Part shown: one piece after another, positions 9,501 through 17,051 of the stretch
How the letters are laid out: every line of letters starts with the position of its first letter
Position numbering within the stretch: the stretch's first letter is position 1
NCBI GenBank assembly: GCA_021780535.1
Contig: JAJXYN010000012.1
Location: forward strand, 62,001 to 126,000
Direction: 5' to 3'
DNA: 64,000 nt
DNA from: a bacterium
Lineage (GTDB): Bacteria > Patescibacteria > ABY1 > JAGPKW01
Made by a program: the position numbers and the translations under genes
The notes under the pieces: generated by a model
Told to the model about the DNA's origin: nothing
Database searches by the model: none
What the model saw: only the letters and a program-made list of their open reading frames with translations

Positions 9501-10556
9501 TATCTTTTCTTTTATTAATTCACCACATATTTTTCCATCAGTTTCTTGATAAAGACTGATAAGCACTCCTAAAGGATCAGTTTCGCTATCTTCACTCAAG
9601 CTTTCTTTTATATTGTCAAAATTATGTTTTATGTTTTTTTCCAAAGCATCATCTAAATCTTTATGATTTAAGATATCTTGAATATCTATAAAATTCAAAA
9701 CGTCTTTTAATCCATAATCTATATTAAGAGCATAAAATCTTTCTGATATAGGCTTCATAAAATATTTTTGGATATACATTTCTTTTATTTCTGGATCTGA
9801 TTGTATTATTTCTTTAAAATAATTAGAAACTTCTTCTTTACTATTAAATTCTTTTGAATTTAAAAAATATAATATTCTGCAAAACATTTCTTCTGGTGAA
9901 AAATAATGTATCATCTTCCTATTCTCCATAAAACTTAATAGTATAGATTTACATCCTTCTTCGTTTTTATTAACGCCGTCTTCTTTATCAATAAGAATGC
10001 TCCATTTTAATTTTTCTGGAAATAGATTATCTAGGTAATTTTTTAGATCACATATTTTATTTTTTATTTTTTTGGTATCATCATTATACTCAATAGATCT
10101 ACTACTAAGTTTTTCTAATAAAACAACAATTAATTTAGAAATTAAATCATCTAATCGTCTAAAATTTTTATCAGAACTCAATATAGGTATTTTCTTCAAA
10201 TTATCTTTTCCTATAATTTTTTCCAATATGATAGTAATATTTTTAAAATGAAAAAAGTATTTTTTCATATATTCTAAATCCTGATCTATTTTTTCAACCT
10301 CACCACTTATAATATTTTTAGACTTTCTTTCTAAGTCAAAATAAAATTTTATATCGTCAATAAACCAATTTAAAAATTCATTATTACTTCTTACAAATTC
10401 TATAAGTCTTTTATTTTTTAAAAACTCTTCAAGATCTTCTATTTTTATATGATTATCAGAAATCGGTTTCATGATATCAAAAAATTCATTAACAGATAAT
10501 TCTTTTAATTCTTCAGTTGATTCTTGATTAATTGTTATATTATTAAATCTTTCCAT
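6513..10556 (-). CDS. 1347-aa island protein with C-terminal GNAT-like acetyltransferase domain
   Basis: Not recognised as a whole. The first 950 or so residues are mostly charged helices without obvious membrane segments. Near residues 985-995 there is a compact motif, VGNDTGSCDSFSDG, followed by mixed alpha/beta sequence (SHLGEIYIEAFKEL, YFIVGKTSLND, SWLGSKDDAD). The last 130 residues look like a GNAT fold: GYFDKKGILRGYALAYPA, then YIHDLAVEEEYRDKAGSLV, where the usual acetyl-CoA loop is reduced to R-D-K-A-G-S. It starts 37 nt after the recombinase C-terminal frame, so the two are probably co-transcribed. It could modify a host or rival-element target, but that is inference. Confidence 0.7.
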   Translation of the reverse strand: MERFNNITINQESTEELKELSVNEFFDIMKPISDNHIKIEDLEEFLKNKRLIEFVRSNNEFLNWFIDDIKFYFDLERKSKNIISGEVEKIDQDLEYMKKYFFHFKNITIILEKIIGKDNLKKIPILSSDKNFRRLDDLISKLIVVLLEKLSSRSIEYNDDTKKIKNKICDLKNYLDNLFPEKLKWSILIDKEDGVNKNEEGCKSILLSFMENRKMIHYFSPEEMFCRILYFLNSKEFNSKEEVSNYFKEIIQSDPEIKEMYIQKYFMKPISERFYALNIDYGLKDVLNFIDIQDILNHKDLDDALEKNIKHNFDNIKESLSEDSETDPLGVLISLYQETDGKICGELIKEKIINKINNDSILAREVDFVIKRSQIQDPQKLEYYDLSFFINLIKTKNTKYTKEDFMYFLENFTNNSQDIKGLESIFKDCLLDEDLLILLNNDFLNEEHTPKSLCDLLKKHNANGLIDILDRYKKVLENVLENASLYDGFTQPQLFQVVENGKEKELETILKKKNNEKELLEFRFANVFEEKHKEIFDNLKKYLEGRSEEYKIFIDNWKNSYLLENPDKKDSDFYSYISTLNYVKPEKFNSLDILYKYLPKNKSFENEYHIPLEKISNLELFSKFQIQDLYQLFAVLVPNSNPNDFGKDKYEILGTLIDGYLSEDFLQNVVQHELTEEEKKTPSYVVDIVNLKNGKSSEIVSEIFHEKGYYRDFLTLFKITRMYSSFTKEHHKLQELKEKNLKIYQYFEDLLTHESASIDGLKSLLTKPKEFFSKKSSYTDELLQQSLNPNNWCEISDYRLNVSMDLSQEDIRDIDISGKLDSRSFLNTEDISIERKAVLTTAKKAELIGKNKENLELLKNNLKEYLINNFNKETIEKVINIIFSNYESLKQELNLNFDINNKFLLNRLKKLIEDETLILNDKYKNIFNNLEDLSCLDLYQKIIELLDEKDLTSIKQEEIDRLQDFSNIGSNLNIVGKFLRFDDYRRATVGNDTGSCDSFSDGKRTLYNFNPSCFQFSVSFEEQDIGKTRRNVIFQSLVTIDYDVKDKEILNKIKEGVKNGNLSEKLGKDFLERFYANTKPIICFDNIEGNKNFRDKIVLKDSHLGEIYIEAFKELTKQNLHINQDYFIVGKTSLNDSSIDSWLGSKDDADNNFIPSTLLSYIDNHNGKSHRIDVIDNSKEKQKQIRQNGVFSIDYLDSIPCMYLEDEIHQSHEKEGGVAMQNLLIGSHYSFIKNNIDNLNVGYFDKKGILRGYALAYPAINTKTQEKCIYIHDLAVEEEYRDKAGSLVVSFMKNIVEQVKKILKESNQERIEIKAHTNKFSSKLLEHKDLAKKFDIKIENEVIYIEK

Positions 10557-10593
10557 TCGGATTTCTTTTATTTATAAGAGTATTTTATCATTT

Positions 10594-11181
10594 TTATCTA
10601 ACATAGTCATATTGTTGATAAGATAAAATCTTGTTTTCCAAAACAATCTTTCCACCACTAAAACATCTCACAATCTCTCTTTTCTCATCAACACTTCCAT
10701 TAACCAAAACATGCTTAACATAATCCTTAATATTAATTTCTTTCTTATCCTTATTATCATCCTTATAAATAAGCCTATAAAAGCTATTAAACCTATTAAT
10801 TTCAAGTTTTAATTTATCGCTTATCATTTTCTCATCAATTCTAACCTTATCGACTATTTCTATAAGTTGTTTAATAATCAGATCTTCTCTCACATAACCA
10901 TTCTTACAATTTTTATCTTTAGACTTTGTACAACCATAATAAATATAACTTAGAGGCTTTCCATTTTTTAATTTCTTTATTTTTTCTCTTGCAGATATTC
11001 CAGAATTACAAAGTCCACACGTAAATAAATTAGTAAATGCAAATTCTTTATTATTACTTCTGTAATCACATTCACTAGATATTTTCTCTCTTATTTTTTC
11101 AAATACTTCTTTTGTTATTATTGGTTCATGCTGTCCTTTATACCATTTACCATTTCCTTTAGGGATATTCAAAATATCCAT
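10594..11181 (-). CDS. Large serine recombinase, C-terminal part (zinc ribbon and coiled coil), in a shifted frame
   Basis: Carries the rest of the recombinase domain (KGNGKWYKGQHEPIITKEVF) and a zinc ribbon (TCGLCNSG, then YGCTKSKDKNCKNG), as in large serine integrases. The frame-opening MDILNI is not a natural start: it overlaps the upstream frame by 23 nt, and joining YYGYFEYP directly to KGNGKWY restores a normal integrase of about 430 aa. It is therefore a frameshifted continuation of the gene ending at 11159, or the product of a +1 frameshift. Confidence 0.85.
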   Translation of the reverse strand: MDILNIPKGNGKWYKGQHEPIITKEVFEKIREKISSECDYRSNNKEFAFTNLFTCGLCNSGISAREKIKKLKNGKPLSYIYYGCTKSKDKNCKNGYVREDLIIKQLIEIVDKVRIDEKMISDKLKLEINRFNSFYRLIYKDDNKDKKEINIKDYVKHVLVNGSVDEKREIVRCFSGGKIVLENKILSYQQYDYVR

Positions 11182-11890
11182 AATAAAAAGTATTATTAAG
11201 CATTAAATAAATATTACTTAATGAAAAATCTTTTCCTGATTTTGTTTTGAAATTTATATCTTTTAACCAATTAAATATCTTTCTTCCTGAATAATTATCA
11301 TAAGCAACTTTCTCAAATATTTCTCTTATAATATTCCATCTATCAGGATCTAAATGAATACATCCAGTTCTATCTTTTCTTAAATCATTTAGATACCCAG
11401 TAGGAGCTACAGCAGGCCATAAACCTTGTTCTACTTTTGCTCTTAAACCTCTTTTTACATTAATACTCTTATTATCATTTTCAAGTTTTGCTTGTCCTCC
11501 TAGAATCATAAGCATAAATTTATCATTAGGAGTATTTTTAAATACTTGATTATATGTTTTTATTTCTATTAATAAGTTTTTATCTACTAAGTCTATTAAA
11601 GATCCAAGATCTCCAGCGTTTCTAGATAATCTATCAGTATTCCAAGTTAGAAGGGAATTAAACTTCTTATTTTTTAGATCAGAAATAATAGAGTTAAAAA
11701 TATCTCTCTTGCTTGATTCTTTAGCTGAATGACTTTCTTTTTTAATATCAACTATTTCTAATCCTTCTTTTTCTGCTATTTGCATCATTTCTTTAATCTG
11801 AGAATCAATAGAAAGAGCTTGTCTTTCGTCTTCTTCGCTAGACTTTCTAGCATAAAGACAATATTTCTTTTGAATTATTTGATTATCCAT
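11159..11890 (-). CDS. Large serine recombinase, N-terminal catalytic part
   Basis: Resolvase-type catalytic domain: YARKSSEEDERQALSIDSQ with the nucleophilic Ser, LTWNTDRLSRNAGDLG, and the long helix QAKLENDNKSINVKRGLR. Then comes the start of the recombinase domain (GLWPAVAPTGYLND). The frame stops at TAA just after the codon CCC, inside the YYGYFEYP-KGNGKWY junction. It would catalyse integration and excision of the surrounding island. The 89-bp repeat upstream supplies a plausible leftward promoter (TTTACC, 17 nt, TATAAA). Confidence 0.9.
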   Translation of the reverse strand: MDNQIIQKKYCLYARKSSEEDERQALSIDSQIKEMMQIAEKEGLEIVDIKKESHSAKESSKRDIFNSIISDLKNKKFNSLLTWNTDRLSRNAGDLGSLIDLVDKNLLIEIKTYNQVFKNTPNDKFMLMILGGQAKLENDNKSINVKRGLRAKVEQGLWPAVAPTGYLNDLRKDRTGCIHLDPDRWNIIREIFEKVAYDNYSGRKIFNWLKDINFKTKSGKDFSLSNIYLMLNNTFYYGYFEYP

Positions 11891-11904
11891 CTTTTTTATT
11901 TTTA

Positions 11905-11993
11905 TTTATCTTTTATTACATTAATGACGTAATAAAAAATTTATATCTAGACTTAAAGAGTAGGTAAACAGTAGATAAAAATGCTTTTAATTA
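11905..11993 (-). promoter_or_regulatory. 89-bp repeat R1: leftward promoter with palindromic operator
   Basis: Nearly identical to 17104-17192. On the minus strand it reads TTTACC (11963-11968), 17 nt, TATAAA (11940-11945). A palindrome, TTATTAC-9-GTAATAA (11913-11935), lies over the expected start point. It sits between the divergent recombinase and cargo genes of island 1, so a repressor acting on recombinase expression is plausible. Confidence 0.7.
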
Positions 11994-12040
11994 ATCTGTT
12001 TTTGAGCTAGAATATTAACAACTATTAAAAACTAAAAAAT

Positions 12041-12202
12041 ATGACAAATAAAGAAAAACTATTAAAAATCTATGATATTTATAAAAAATATCTAGAGAGT
12101 ATATATGAATTTAATATCAAAGAAAGAAATTTAGTGTTAAAATTTGAAGAAGAAATTGATAAAGCTAAAATAAGCCAAATAAAAAATAAATTAAATAAAT
12201 AA
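12041..12202 (+). CDS. Small helical protein, 53 aa, island 1
   Basis: ATG 12041 to TAA 12200-12202, ending 3 nt before the next ATG. The product is charged and helical (MTNKEKLLKIYDIYKKYL start, KISQIKNKLNK end), with no known domain seen. Tight spacing with the 501-aa gene supports a shared transcript. It is the first rightward gene after R1, as the 117-aa gene is after R2. Confidence 0.6.
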   Translation: MTNKEKLLKIYDIYKKYLESIYEFNIKERNLVLKFEEEIDKAKISQIKNKLNK

Positions 12203-12205
12203 ATT

Positions 12206-13711
12206 ATGTCACTTGAAAATTATCATGAAGAACACGAGAAAAAACAAGAACAAATACAAGAGCTAATTAATACTCTAGAACAAAGAAAGGACCAATTATT
12301 ACAAAAAGAAAATATTTCACAAGAAGAGCTAATTGAAGTTAAAAATCAAATAGAATCAGAAATAAATAAGAAAGCACAAGTCGCTGAACACGTAGATGAT
12401 GATTGTTTACTTTCTATAGCTCATGAAATGAAAGCAATAGACATTGATTTGCCAGTAGAAAGAAAAAGAGAAATGTATGAAGCTGTAGAGGCTTTAGATT
12501 CTCAAGTTATAAAAGCAAGAGTTGATGCAAAAATTCAAATAGGTGAAGTATTATATAAAGACCTAGACGCTTCTAATTTTGATTTTGAAAATTTAAAACA
12601 AAACTTTAAAAAATTATATTTAGAATTTTTAGAAATAAGAAAACAACTCATAGACAATAAAGAAAGTCCGGAAATACTTTCTAGCTTAAAAAGTAAAAAA
12701 TATGAATTAGGTAAATTATCTCAAATTCTATACTCTAATTCAGAAAATTATGAAGAATTTATAAATAGAATAAAAGAAATATTTATAGACATAAAAGGTA
12801 TAGATGAAAAAGATTTTAATGAATATTTTTCAGCAACATTTTTATACCCAGCAAATTTGAAGCCCATAGAAGATAAAGAATATTTACCAGGACCTTTTGA
12901 ATCTATTATATCAACTATAGAGTGCTTAAAAGTTGCAGAAAAAGTTAGAGATTCTGTATCTGATAGTTGTTCTTCTCTTTTATTCTCAGGATCTTCAATA
13001 TGGGGTTCATTTTATGCTACAAAAGGTCAAGTACCTCAAGAAGCTGGTGATTATATGTTAGAACAAAGAAAATTAAAAAATATATCAGATACAGATTTTG
13101 TAAGTATATTTGAAGATTTTAACTCTATGGAAGCTGGTATTAAAAAATTAGTTGCTGATAAGATAATATCTGAAGATAGCGTTCAAAGATTTGAAGAATT
13201 TATAAAACTAAAAAAAGACAAGAAGGTTAATTATTTATCTTGTAGAGGTGAAATAAACGGAATAGAAACTAGTATGCATTTTTTTGATAAAGAAACCTTT
13301 TCTTCATTAAGCGGTTTTATTGATAGTATAAATCCAGAAATAGATGACAGTTTAGTATTTTCTGATTTTAGAAAAGATAGACCAAAAGGAACTGGATATG
13401 AATTAATTAATCCAAATGAAGATGAAAAATCTGAAAAAATAGAGTTTGAAGATTTGGGTGGAATAAAATCTGTTGAACAAGGAAATATAGTTCCAGTTGT
13501 ATTCTTGCTTGAAAATAATAAAAATTTTTATTTAGGTTTAATACCAACACAATTAATGCAAAGTCCAATAAAAATGATTGATAAAGATGGATTTGTAGAA
13601 GATATATCTAAAAAATTAAAAGATTTTATAATAAAAAATGGTGGCAACCCTGACTCTATAATTAAAAAATTAAGAGCTAGTAGATTACCACCTGAATTCC
13701 TAGAATCATGA
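12206..13711 (+). CDS. 501-aa coiled-coil protein with a possible nucleotidyltransferase motif
   Basis: No confident family. Residues 1-60 are a Glu/Gln/Lys-rich coiled coil. At about 255-300 the pattern SGSSIWGSFYATKG followed by ISDTDFVSIF resembles the nucleotidyltransferase signature (G-S, helix, D-x-D). The C-terminal 150 residues are mixed alpha/beta with no clear motif; a third acidic residue is not evident. It ends in TGA and overlaps by 6 nt the end of a convergent 61-aa gene. An NTase reading would suggest a toxin or modifying enzyme, but the motif may be fortuitous. Confidence 0.65.
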   Translation: MSLENYHEEHEKKQEQIQELINTLEQRKDQLLQKENISQEELIEVKNQIESEINKKAQVAEHVDDDCLLSIAHEMKAIDIDLPVERKREMYEAVEALDSQVIKARVDAKIQIGEVLYKDLDASNFDFENLKQNFKKLYLEFLEIRKQLIDNKESPEILSSLKSKKYELGKLSQILYSNSENYEEFINRIKEIFIDIKGIDEKDFNEYFSATFLYPANLKPIEDKEYLPGPFESIISTIECLKVAEKVRDSVSDSCSSLLFSGSSIWGSFYATKGQVPQEAGDYMLEQRKLKNISDTDFVSIFEDFNSMEAGIKKLVADKIISEDSVQRFEEFIKLKKDKKVNYLSCRGEINGIETSMHFFDKETFSSLSGFIDSINPEIDDSLVFSDFRKDRPKGTGYELINPNEDEKSEKIEFEDLGGIKSVEQGNIVPVVFLLENNKNFYLGLIPTQLMQSPIKMIDKDGFVEDISKKLKDFIIKNGGNPDSIIKKLRASRLPPEFLES

Positions 13712-13891
13712 TGATTCTTTCGGAGACCAGACAGATACTTCGATTTTTGATCCGTCGGGTCTATGTCCAGTAATTCTTTTCTTTGTGTGTGTTTTTTCAA
13801 GTTCCTTAGCGGATTCTTGAAAAAGCATGCAGTCTTCATCATTGTCAGGATTCAATTCATTTTCCTGACTAGAAGTGTTCTTGTCTGACAT
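13706..13891 (-). CDS. Small acidic/basic protein, 61 aa, with strong Shine-Dalgarno
   Basis: Convergent with the 501-aa gene (6-nt overlap). The N-half is acidic and polar (NELNPDNDEDCMLF), the C-half basic (KKRITGHRPDGSKIEVSVW). The start is fixed by GGAGGA 4 nt before the ATG. A promoter TTGCAA (13934-13939), 17 nt, TATAAT (13911-13916) lies upstream. Separate control and opposite strand suggest a regulator or antidote, as does the 112-aa gene at the same place in island 2; the function is unknown. Confidence 0.75.
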   Translation of the reverse strand: MSDKNTSSQENELNPDNDEDCMLFQESAKELEKTHTKKRITGHRPDGSKIEVSVWSPKESS

Positions 13892-13910
13892 AAGTCCTCC
13901 ATATAAATAT

Positions 13911-13939
13911 ATTATAACACAAAAATATTATGTTTGCAA
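13911..13939 (-). promoter_or_regulatory. Promoter of the 61-aa gene
   Basis: Minus strand TTGCAA, 17-nt spacer, TATAAT. It overlaps the start codon of the divergent HD-domain gene at 13930, so the two may interfere. Confidence 0.65.
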
Positions 13940-14457
13940 CATATAAACCAATAAAATCTTATTTAAACTTATTAGACAGTAAAAATAAGAAACCATCTAC
14001 AGAATTAATGACTTTTTTAGAAAAAGAATATAAAGAAGTTCCTGGATCTTCCAATAATCATCAAACATGGAAAGGTGGTTATTTTGGACATATAGAAGAT
14101 TTGCTAAATATAGCAAATACTTTATACAAAACTTTTGATAAAAAAAGAAAGTTAGATTTTGATTTTAAAGATTGTATAATTGTTTTTTTACTTCATGATA
14201 TAGAAAAACCTTTTAGATATGGGAAAGATAATGAATTTAAAAATGAAAAAGAAGAAATAATTCAAGAATTTATTATTAAAAAATATAACTTTAAGCTTAA
14301 TAAAGACCAAAAAAATGCTTTAAAGTATATTCACGGAGAAGAACAAGATTATTCTAGTAAAAAAAGAGTTATGTGTCCTTTGGCGGCTTTTTGTCATGTT
14401 TGTGACAATATAAGTGCTAGAATTTACTTTAATTATCCTCAAAAATTTGGTTGGTAA
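13930..14457 (+). CDS. HD-domain phosphohydrolase-like protein, 175 aa
   Basis: HD superfamily metal-binding pattern: GHIEDL near residue 57, LLHDIEKP near residue 94, IHGEEQD near residue 136, and CHVCDNISAR near residue 155. Such proteins hydrolyse phosphoester bonds in nucleotides or nucleic acids and are common in phages and mobile elements. The substrate is unknown. The start ATG has no Shine-Dalgarno and lies in an A-rich leader. It is the last gene of island 1 before the end repeats. Confidence 0.75.
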   Translation: MFATYKPIKSYLNLLDSKNKKPSTELMTFLEKEYKEVPGSSNNHQTWKGGYFGHIEDLLNIANTLYKTFDKKRKLDFDFKDCIIVFLLHDIEKPFRYGKDNEFKNEKEEIIQEFIIKKYNFKLNKDQKNALKYIHGEEQDYSSKKRVMCPLAAFCHVCDNISARIYFNYPQKFGW

Positions 14458-14464
14458 TATTTAC

Positions 14465-14539
14465 TTAATATTAGCCAATAAATATCAAAACGACTCAAAT
14501 ACCTAGTGTCGCATATGTCGCATTAAGCCTCTATTTTTT
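14465..14539. repeat. Right-end repeat A of island 1 (paired with 18781-18847)
   Basis: Shares TTAATATTAGCCAATAAATA, then TCAAATAC, TAGTGTCGCAT and CCTCTATTTTTT with the copy near 18.8 kb. This copy has an extra 9-bp TGTCGCATA unit. The 358 bp from 14458 to 14815 hold no gene: they contain this repeat, paired 9-bp repeats, the right 73-bp repeat and the promoter region of the next gene. Confidence 0.75.
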
Positions 14540-14593
14540 ATGTGTAACATTTGTAACATTTTATACTCTACGTACTGTCCAATTTGTCCAATT
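14507..14593. repeat. Three tandem pairs of 9-bp repeats, consensus TGTNNNATT
   Basis: TGTCGCATA/TGTCGCATT (14507-14524), TGTAACATT twice (14543-14560), TGTCCAATT twice (14576-14593). Each pair is directly adjacent, so sites are phased at 9 bp. Iteron-like or protein-binding sites at the island end are possible. Confidence 0.8.
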
Positions 14594-14684
14594 TTTTAAG
14601 ACCGAATTGCTTAGAATATTTTAATAATTTATATTACAAAACGCTTATTGGTATTGATTGCTATAATTTACAGACCGTAATGCT

Positions 14685-14757
14685 CAGCCATCCTTCGCAT
14701 AGCTACGGCTGGCGATGCCAATTTGAGAGATAGACCGTAGTGGGTCTATTTTTTGTT
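14685..14757. repeat. Right copy of the 73-bp direct repeat (putative attachment site)
   Basis: Matches 6377-6449 with a two-base difference. It starts at CAGCCA like the tRNA-Gln 3' end but has no tRNA body. AGACCGT occurs both just before it (14672-14678) and inside it (14732-14738), which may mark a recombination junction. It retains the hairpin and terminator and would also insulate island 2. Confidence 0.75.
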
Positions 14758-14762
14758 TATTT

Positions 14763-14806
14763 ATTAATATTGTGTTAATATTTATTAAAATATAACCAAT
14801 ATTAAT
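14763..14806 (+). promoter_or_regulatory. Inverted repeat before the TaqI-like gene
   Basis: ATTAATATTG (14763-14772) and CAATATTAAT (14797-14806) are exact reverse complements, ending 9 nt before the ATG. It could be an operator or a stem masking the start; very AT-rich, so chance is possible. Confidence 0.4.
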
Positions 14807-14815
14807 CAAATAATT

Positions 14816-15511
14816 ATGAGCAAACTAAAAGAATTTAGTAATTTTTTAAAAAATGTTGATTTGGACTCTTACAGAGTTAAATATAGACCAATAAAAATAG
14901 TTGAAATGGATTTACCATCAGAGATACAAGCATTAAAATTAATATATAAAACTTATTGGGAAAAAAAGGATTTTATGTCTTTTGATGACTTTTATAAAAA
15001 ATATGAAGATGAATTGAACGAAAAATTAGAAAATTTTAGAAAAAAAATACAAATGTGTGAGCAATGTTTTTATCTTGGTTTACCAGCAAGAATATATAGA
15101 ACATGGGCTAGTATTATAACTCAAATACATGCTGGTTATATTGCGGAATCTGTTTTTGGAGATGGTTCTGTTGATATGTCGGAAAAATTAGATCATGCTG
15201 GAATAGATTTTTTAGTAAATTACAATGGATATATACTAAATTATCAAGTAAAGAAAGAAACTGAAAGTAGAGAAGTAAGAAAAGAAAAAAAACATAAAAA
15301 TGAAAATAAAGGAGAATCTATAAATATATTTTATAAAGTACCTCAATCAAAAATATTTGAAGACCCAAAGACAAAAAAAGGAGAGTTTAGAAAACCATAC
15401 TTAGATTTTATAAATAATAAAAACTTAGAAAGATATAATAATGGTTTTATTGTTTTTACAAAAGAACAATTTGAAAATAAAAAAAATGAAATTGATAATA
15501 AAATAAATTAA
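14816..15511 (+). CDS. TaqI-like type II restriction endonuclease
   Basis: Closely follows the TaqI family along its length: VDLDSYRVKYRPIKIVEMDL near residues 14-33, LPARIYRTWASIITQIHAGY near 95-114, ELDxxGID-type segment (KLDHAGIDFLV), then YQVKKETESREVRK holding the PD-(D/E)xK-type Asp and Lys, and YNNGFIVFTKEQF near the end. TaqI cuts TCGA; this specificity is likely but not proven. At 231 aa it is a little shorter than TaqI. Its stop codon overlaps that of the convergent LexA-methyltransferase gene, its presumed modification partner. Confidence 0.88.
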   Translation: MSKLKEFSNFLKNVDLDSYRVKYRPIKIVEMDLPSEIQALKLIYKTYWEKKDFMSFDDFYKKYEDELNEKLENFRKKIQMCEQCFYLGLPARIYRTWASIITQIHAGYIAESVFGDGSVDMSEKLDHAGIDFLVNYNGYILNYQVKKETESREVRKEKKHKNENKGESINIFYKVPQSKIFEDPKTKKGEFRKPYLDFINNKNLERYNNGFIVFTKEQFENKKNEIDNKIN

Positions 15512-17025
15512 ACTGACTTCAAAAATTCTTCTGCTATTTTTATATAATCAGGATTTATTTCAAATCCTATAAAACTACCTCCGAGTTTTTTTGTAGCAAC
15601 ACATTCAGAACCAGATCCAACAAAAGGAACTAAAACATTAAAATTACCAATTGGTTTGCAAGATTTTATTAACTTTTCAGATAATTCAAGCGGTTTTTGA
15701 GTCGGATGTTTTATAATATTATGGTCAAGATGTTTTTTTAGTAATTTAGGATTAAAACTTTTATTGCATGTTTTACAATAAAAAAATCTTTCTTTTATTC
15801 CACTACCCCCAGCTAATGTTGATATTTTAATAACATCTCTTGGTAGGGCGCCGTTTTCATTTGCATTATATATAGTTGTTTTCCCTGTTTTGTTTAATCT
15901 TCCAATAGTGCCTGTTCTGGTTTTGCCAGCAGAATTTTTAAGAAAGCCTTCGGTATATGGCTCTCTTACGTCGTCTTTATTAAAAATTTTATTATTTTTC
16001 CAACAACATATAATGGATTCATGACTTCTTTGCCAAAAATTTAAAGTTGGCATATTTTTATTTGTATAATGCCACACTAACCATCTTTTGTTTAAATCTA
16101 TATTAATGAAAATATATGATAAAATTTCACTAAAACCATAAATAAATATTGTTCCTGTATCTTTTAAGACTCTTTTACATTCAGCCATATATTTATTTGT
16201 CCAAGATATATAATCTTGAATATCCATGTTATCAAAATTGTTTCCAAAATTTTTTCCTATATTATAAGGAGGATCTATAATTACTATATCAAAAAAGTTA
16301 TCTGGTAAATCTTTTATACCAATTAATAAGTCTTTCAAATATATTGAATTTAGTTTAATTATATTTTTTTTTGTCTTTTTCTTTTTATCTTCTTTAATTT
16401 TTTTATTTTTTTCATCACTTAAATTTCTTATAATCTTAACAACAATGCCTCGCACTTCAACTTCTTTTCTAAAAAATGGTAACATTTGTTGATTTGCTGG
16501 TTGTAATCTAAATCCGTTTTTTTCTTTATATATTTTTTTTAAGGTAGCTTTATTTTCATCTATTATAGCAACAACGGTTTGTCCGTTATCTGCATATGCT
16601 TGTTTTTTTATAACAACCACATCTCCATCAAATATTCCATCATCTATCATGCTATCACCACTAACTTTTAAAGAATAATAATCATTATAGGAATTTTTTA
16701 TTTCCTGTTTTGATAATATAATATCTCTTTCTTTATATTCAATTGCTTCTATTGGTAATCCAGCTGTTATAATCCCTATTAACGGTATTTTTATTGTATC
16801 ATTTCTTTTGTTTAAATTAATTAATTTAATAGATCTACTACTGTGGTTGTCTTTTTTGATAAATTTTTTATTAACCAATGATTCTATATGTTCGTGCACA
16901 GTTGACACGGAGGATAAATTAAAATTATTTTTTATTTCTTCTATTGTTGGCGATATATTATTTTTTAATATATAATTTTTTATAAAATCATAAATTTCTT
17001 TTTGTCTTTTAGTTATTGTTTCCAT
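15508..17025 (-). CDS. LexA-DNA methyltransferase fusion
   Basis: A complete LexA-like protein is fused to a methyltransferase. Residues 1-65 are a LexA winged helix (RQKEIYDFIKNYI, ISPTIEEIK). Residues 75-200 are an S24 autoprotease domain with a TAGLP cleavage site (Ala88-Gly89), catalytic Ser125 (SGDSM) and probable Lys163. A Lys-rich linker (about 203-221) leads to a beta-class amino-methyltransferase: motif IV DPPY at 241-244, a target region with CKTC near 417, HPTQKP near 440, and SAM motif FVGSGS near 478. It should protect DNA from the convergent TaqI-like nuclease, while the LexA part probably represses its own promoter and may cut itself on DNA damage. I know of no described protein with this layout. 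Confidence 0.92.
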   Translation of the reverse strand: METITKRQKEIYDFIKNYILKNNISPTIEEIKNNFNLSSVSTVHEHIESLVNKKFIKKDNHSSRSIKLINLNKRNDTIKIPLIGIITAGLPIEAIEYKERDIILSKQEIKNSYNDYYSLKVSGDSMIDDGIFDGDVVVIKKQAYADNGQTVVAIIDENKATLKKIYKEKNGFRLQPANQQMLPFFRKEVEVRGIVVKIIRNLSDEKNKKIKEDKKKKTKKNIIKLNSIYLKDLLIGIKDLPDNFFDIVIIDPPYNIGKNFGNNFDNMDIQDYISWTNKYMAECKRVLKDTGTIFIYGFSEILSYIFINIDLNKRWLVWHYTNKNMPTLNFWQRSHESIICCWKNNKIFNKDDVREPYTEGFLKNSAGKTRTGTIGRLNKTGKTTIYNANENGALPRDVIKISTLAGGSGIKERFFYCKTCNKSFNPKLLKKHLDHNIIKHPTQKPLELSEKLIKSCKPIGNFNVLVPFVGSGSECVATKKLGGSFIGFEINPDYIKIAEEFLKSV

Positions 17026-17051
17026 GTATTTTTATTTATAATAATAATTAT

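Noticed and set aside
10594..11890. Two independent recombinase genes
   Set aside because: The pieces are complementary halves of one large serine recombinase joined at a one-base frame change.
13528..13842. 104-codon minus-strand frame under the 501-aa gene
   Set aside because: Overlaps two better supported genes in other frames and has no start signal.
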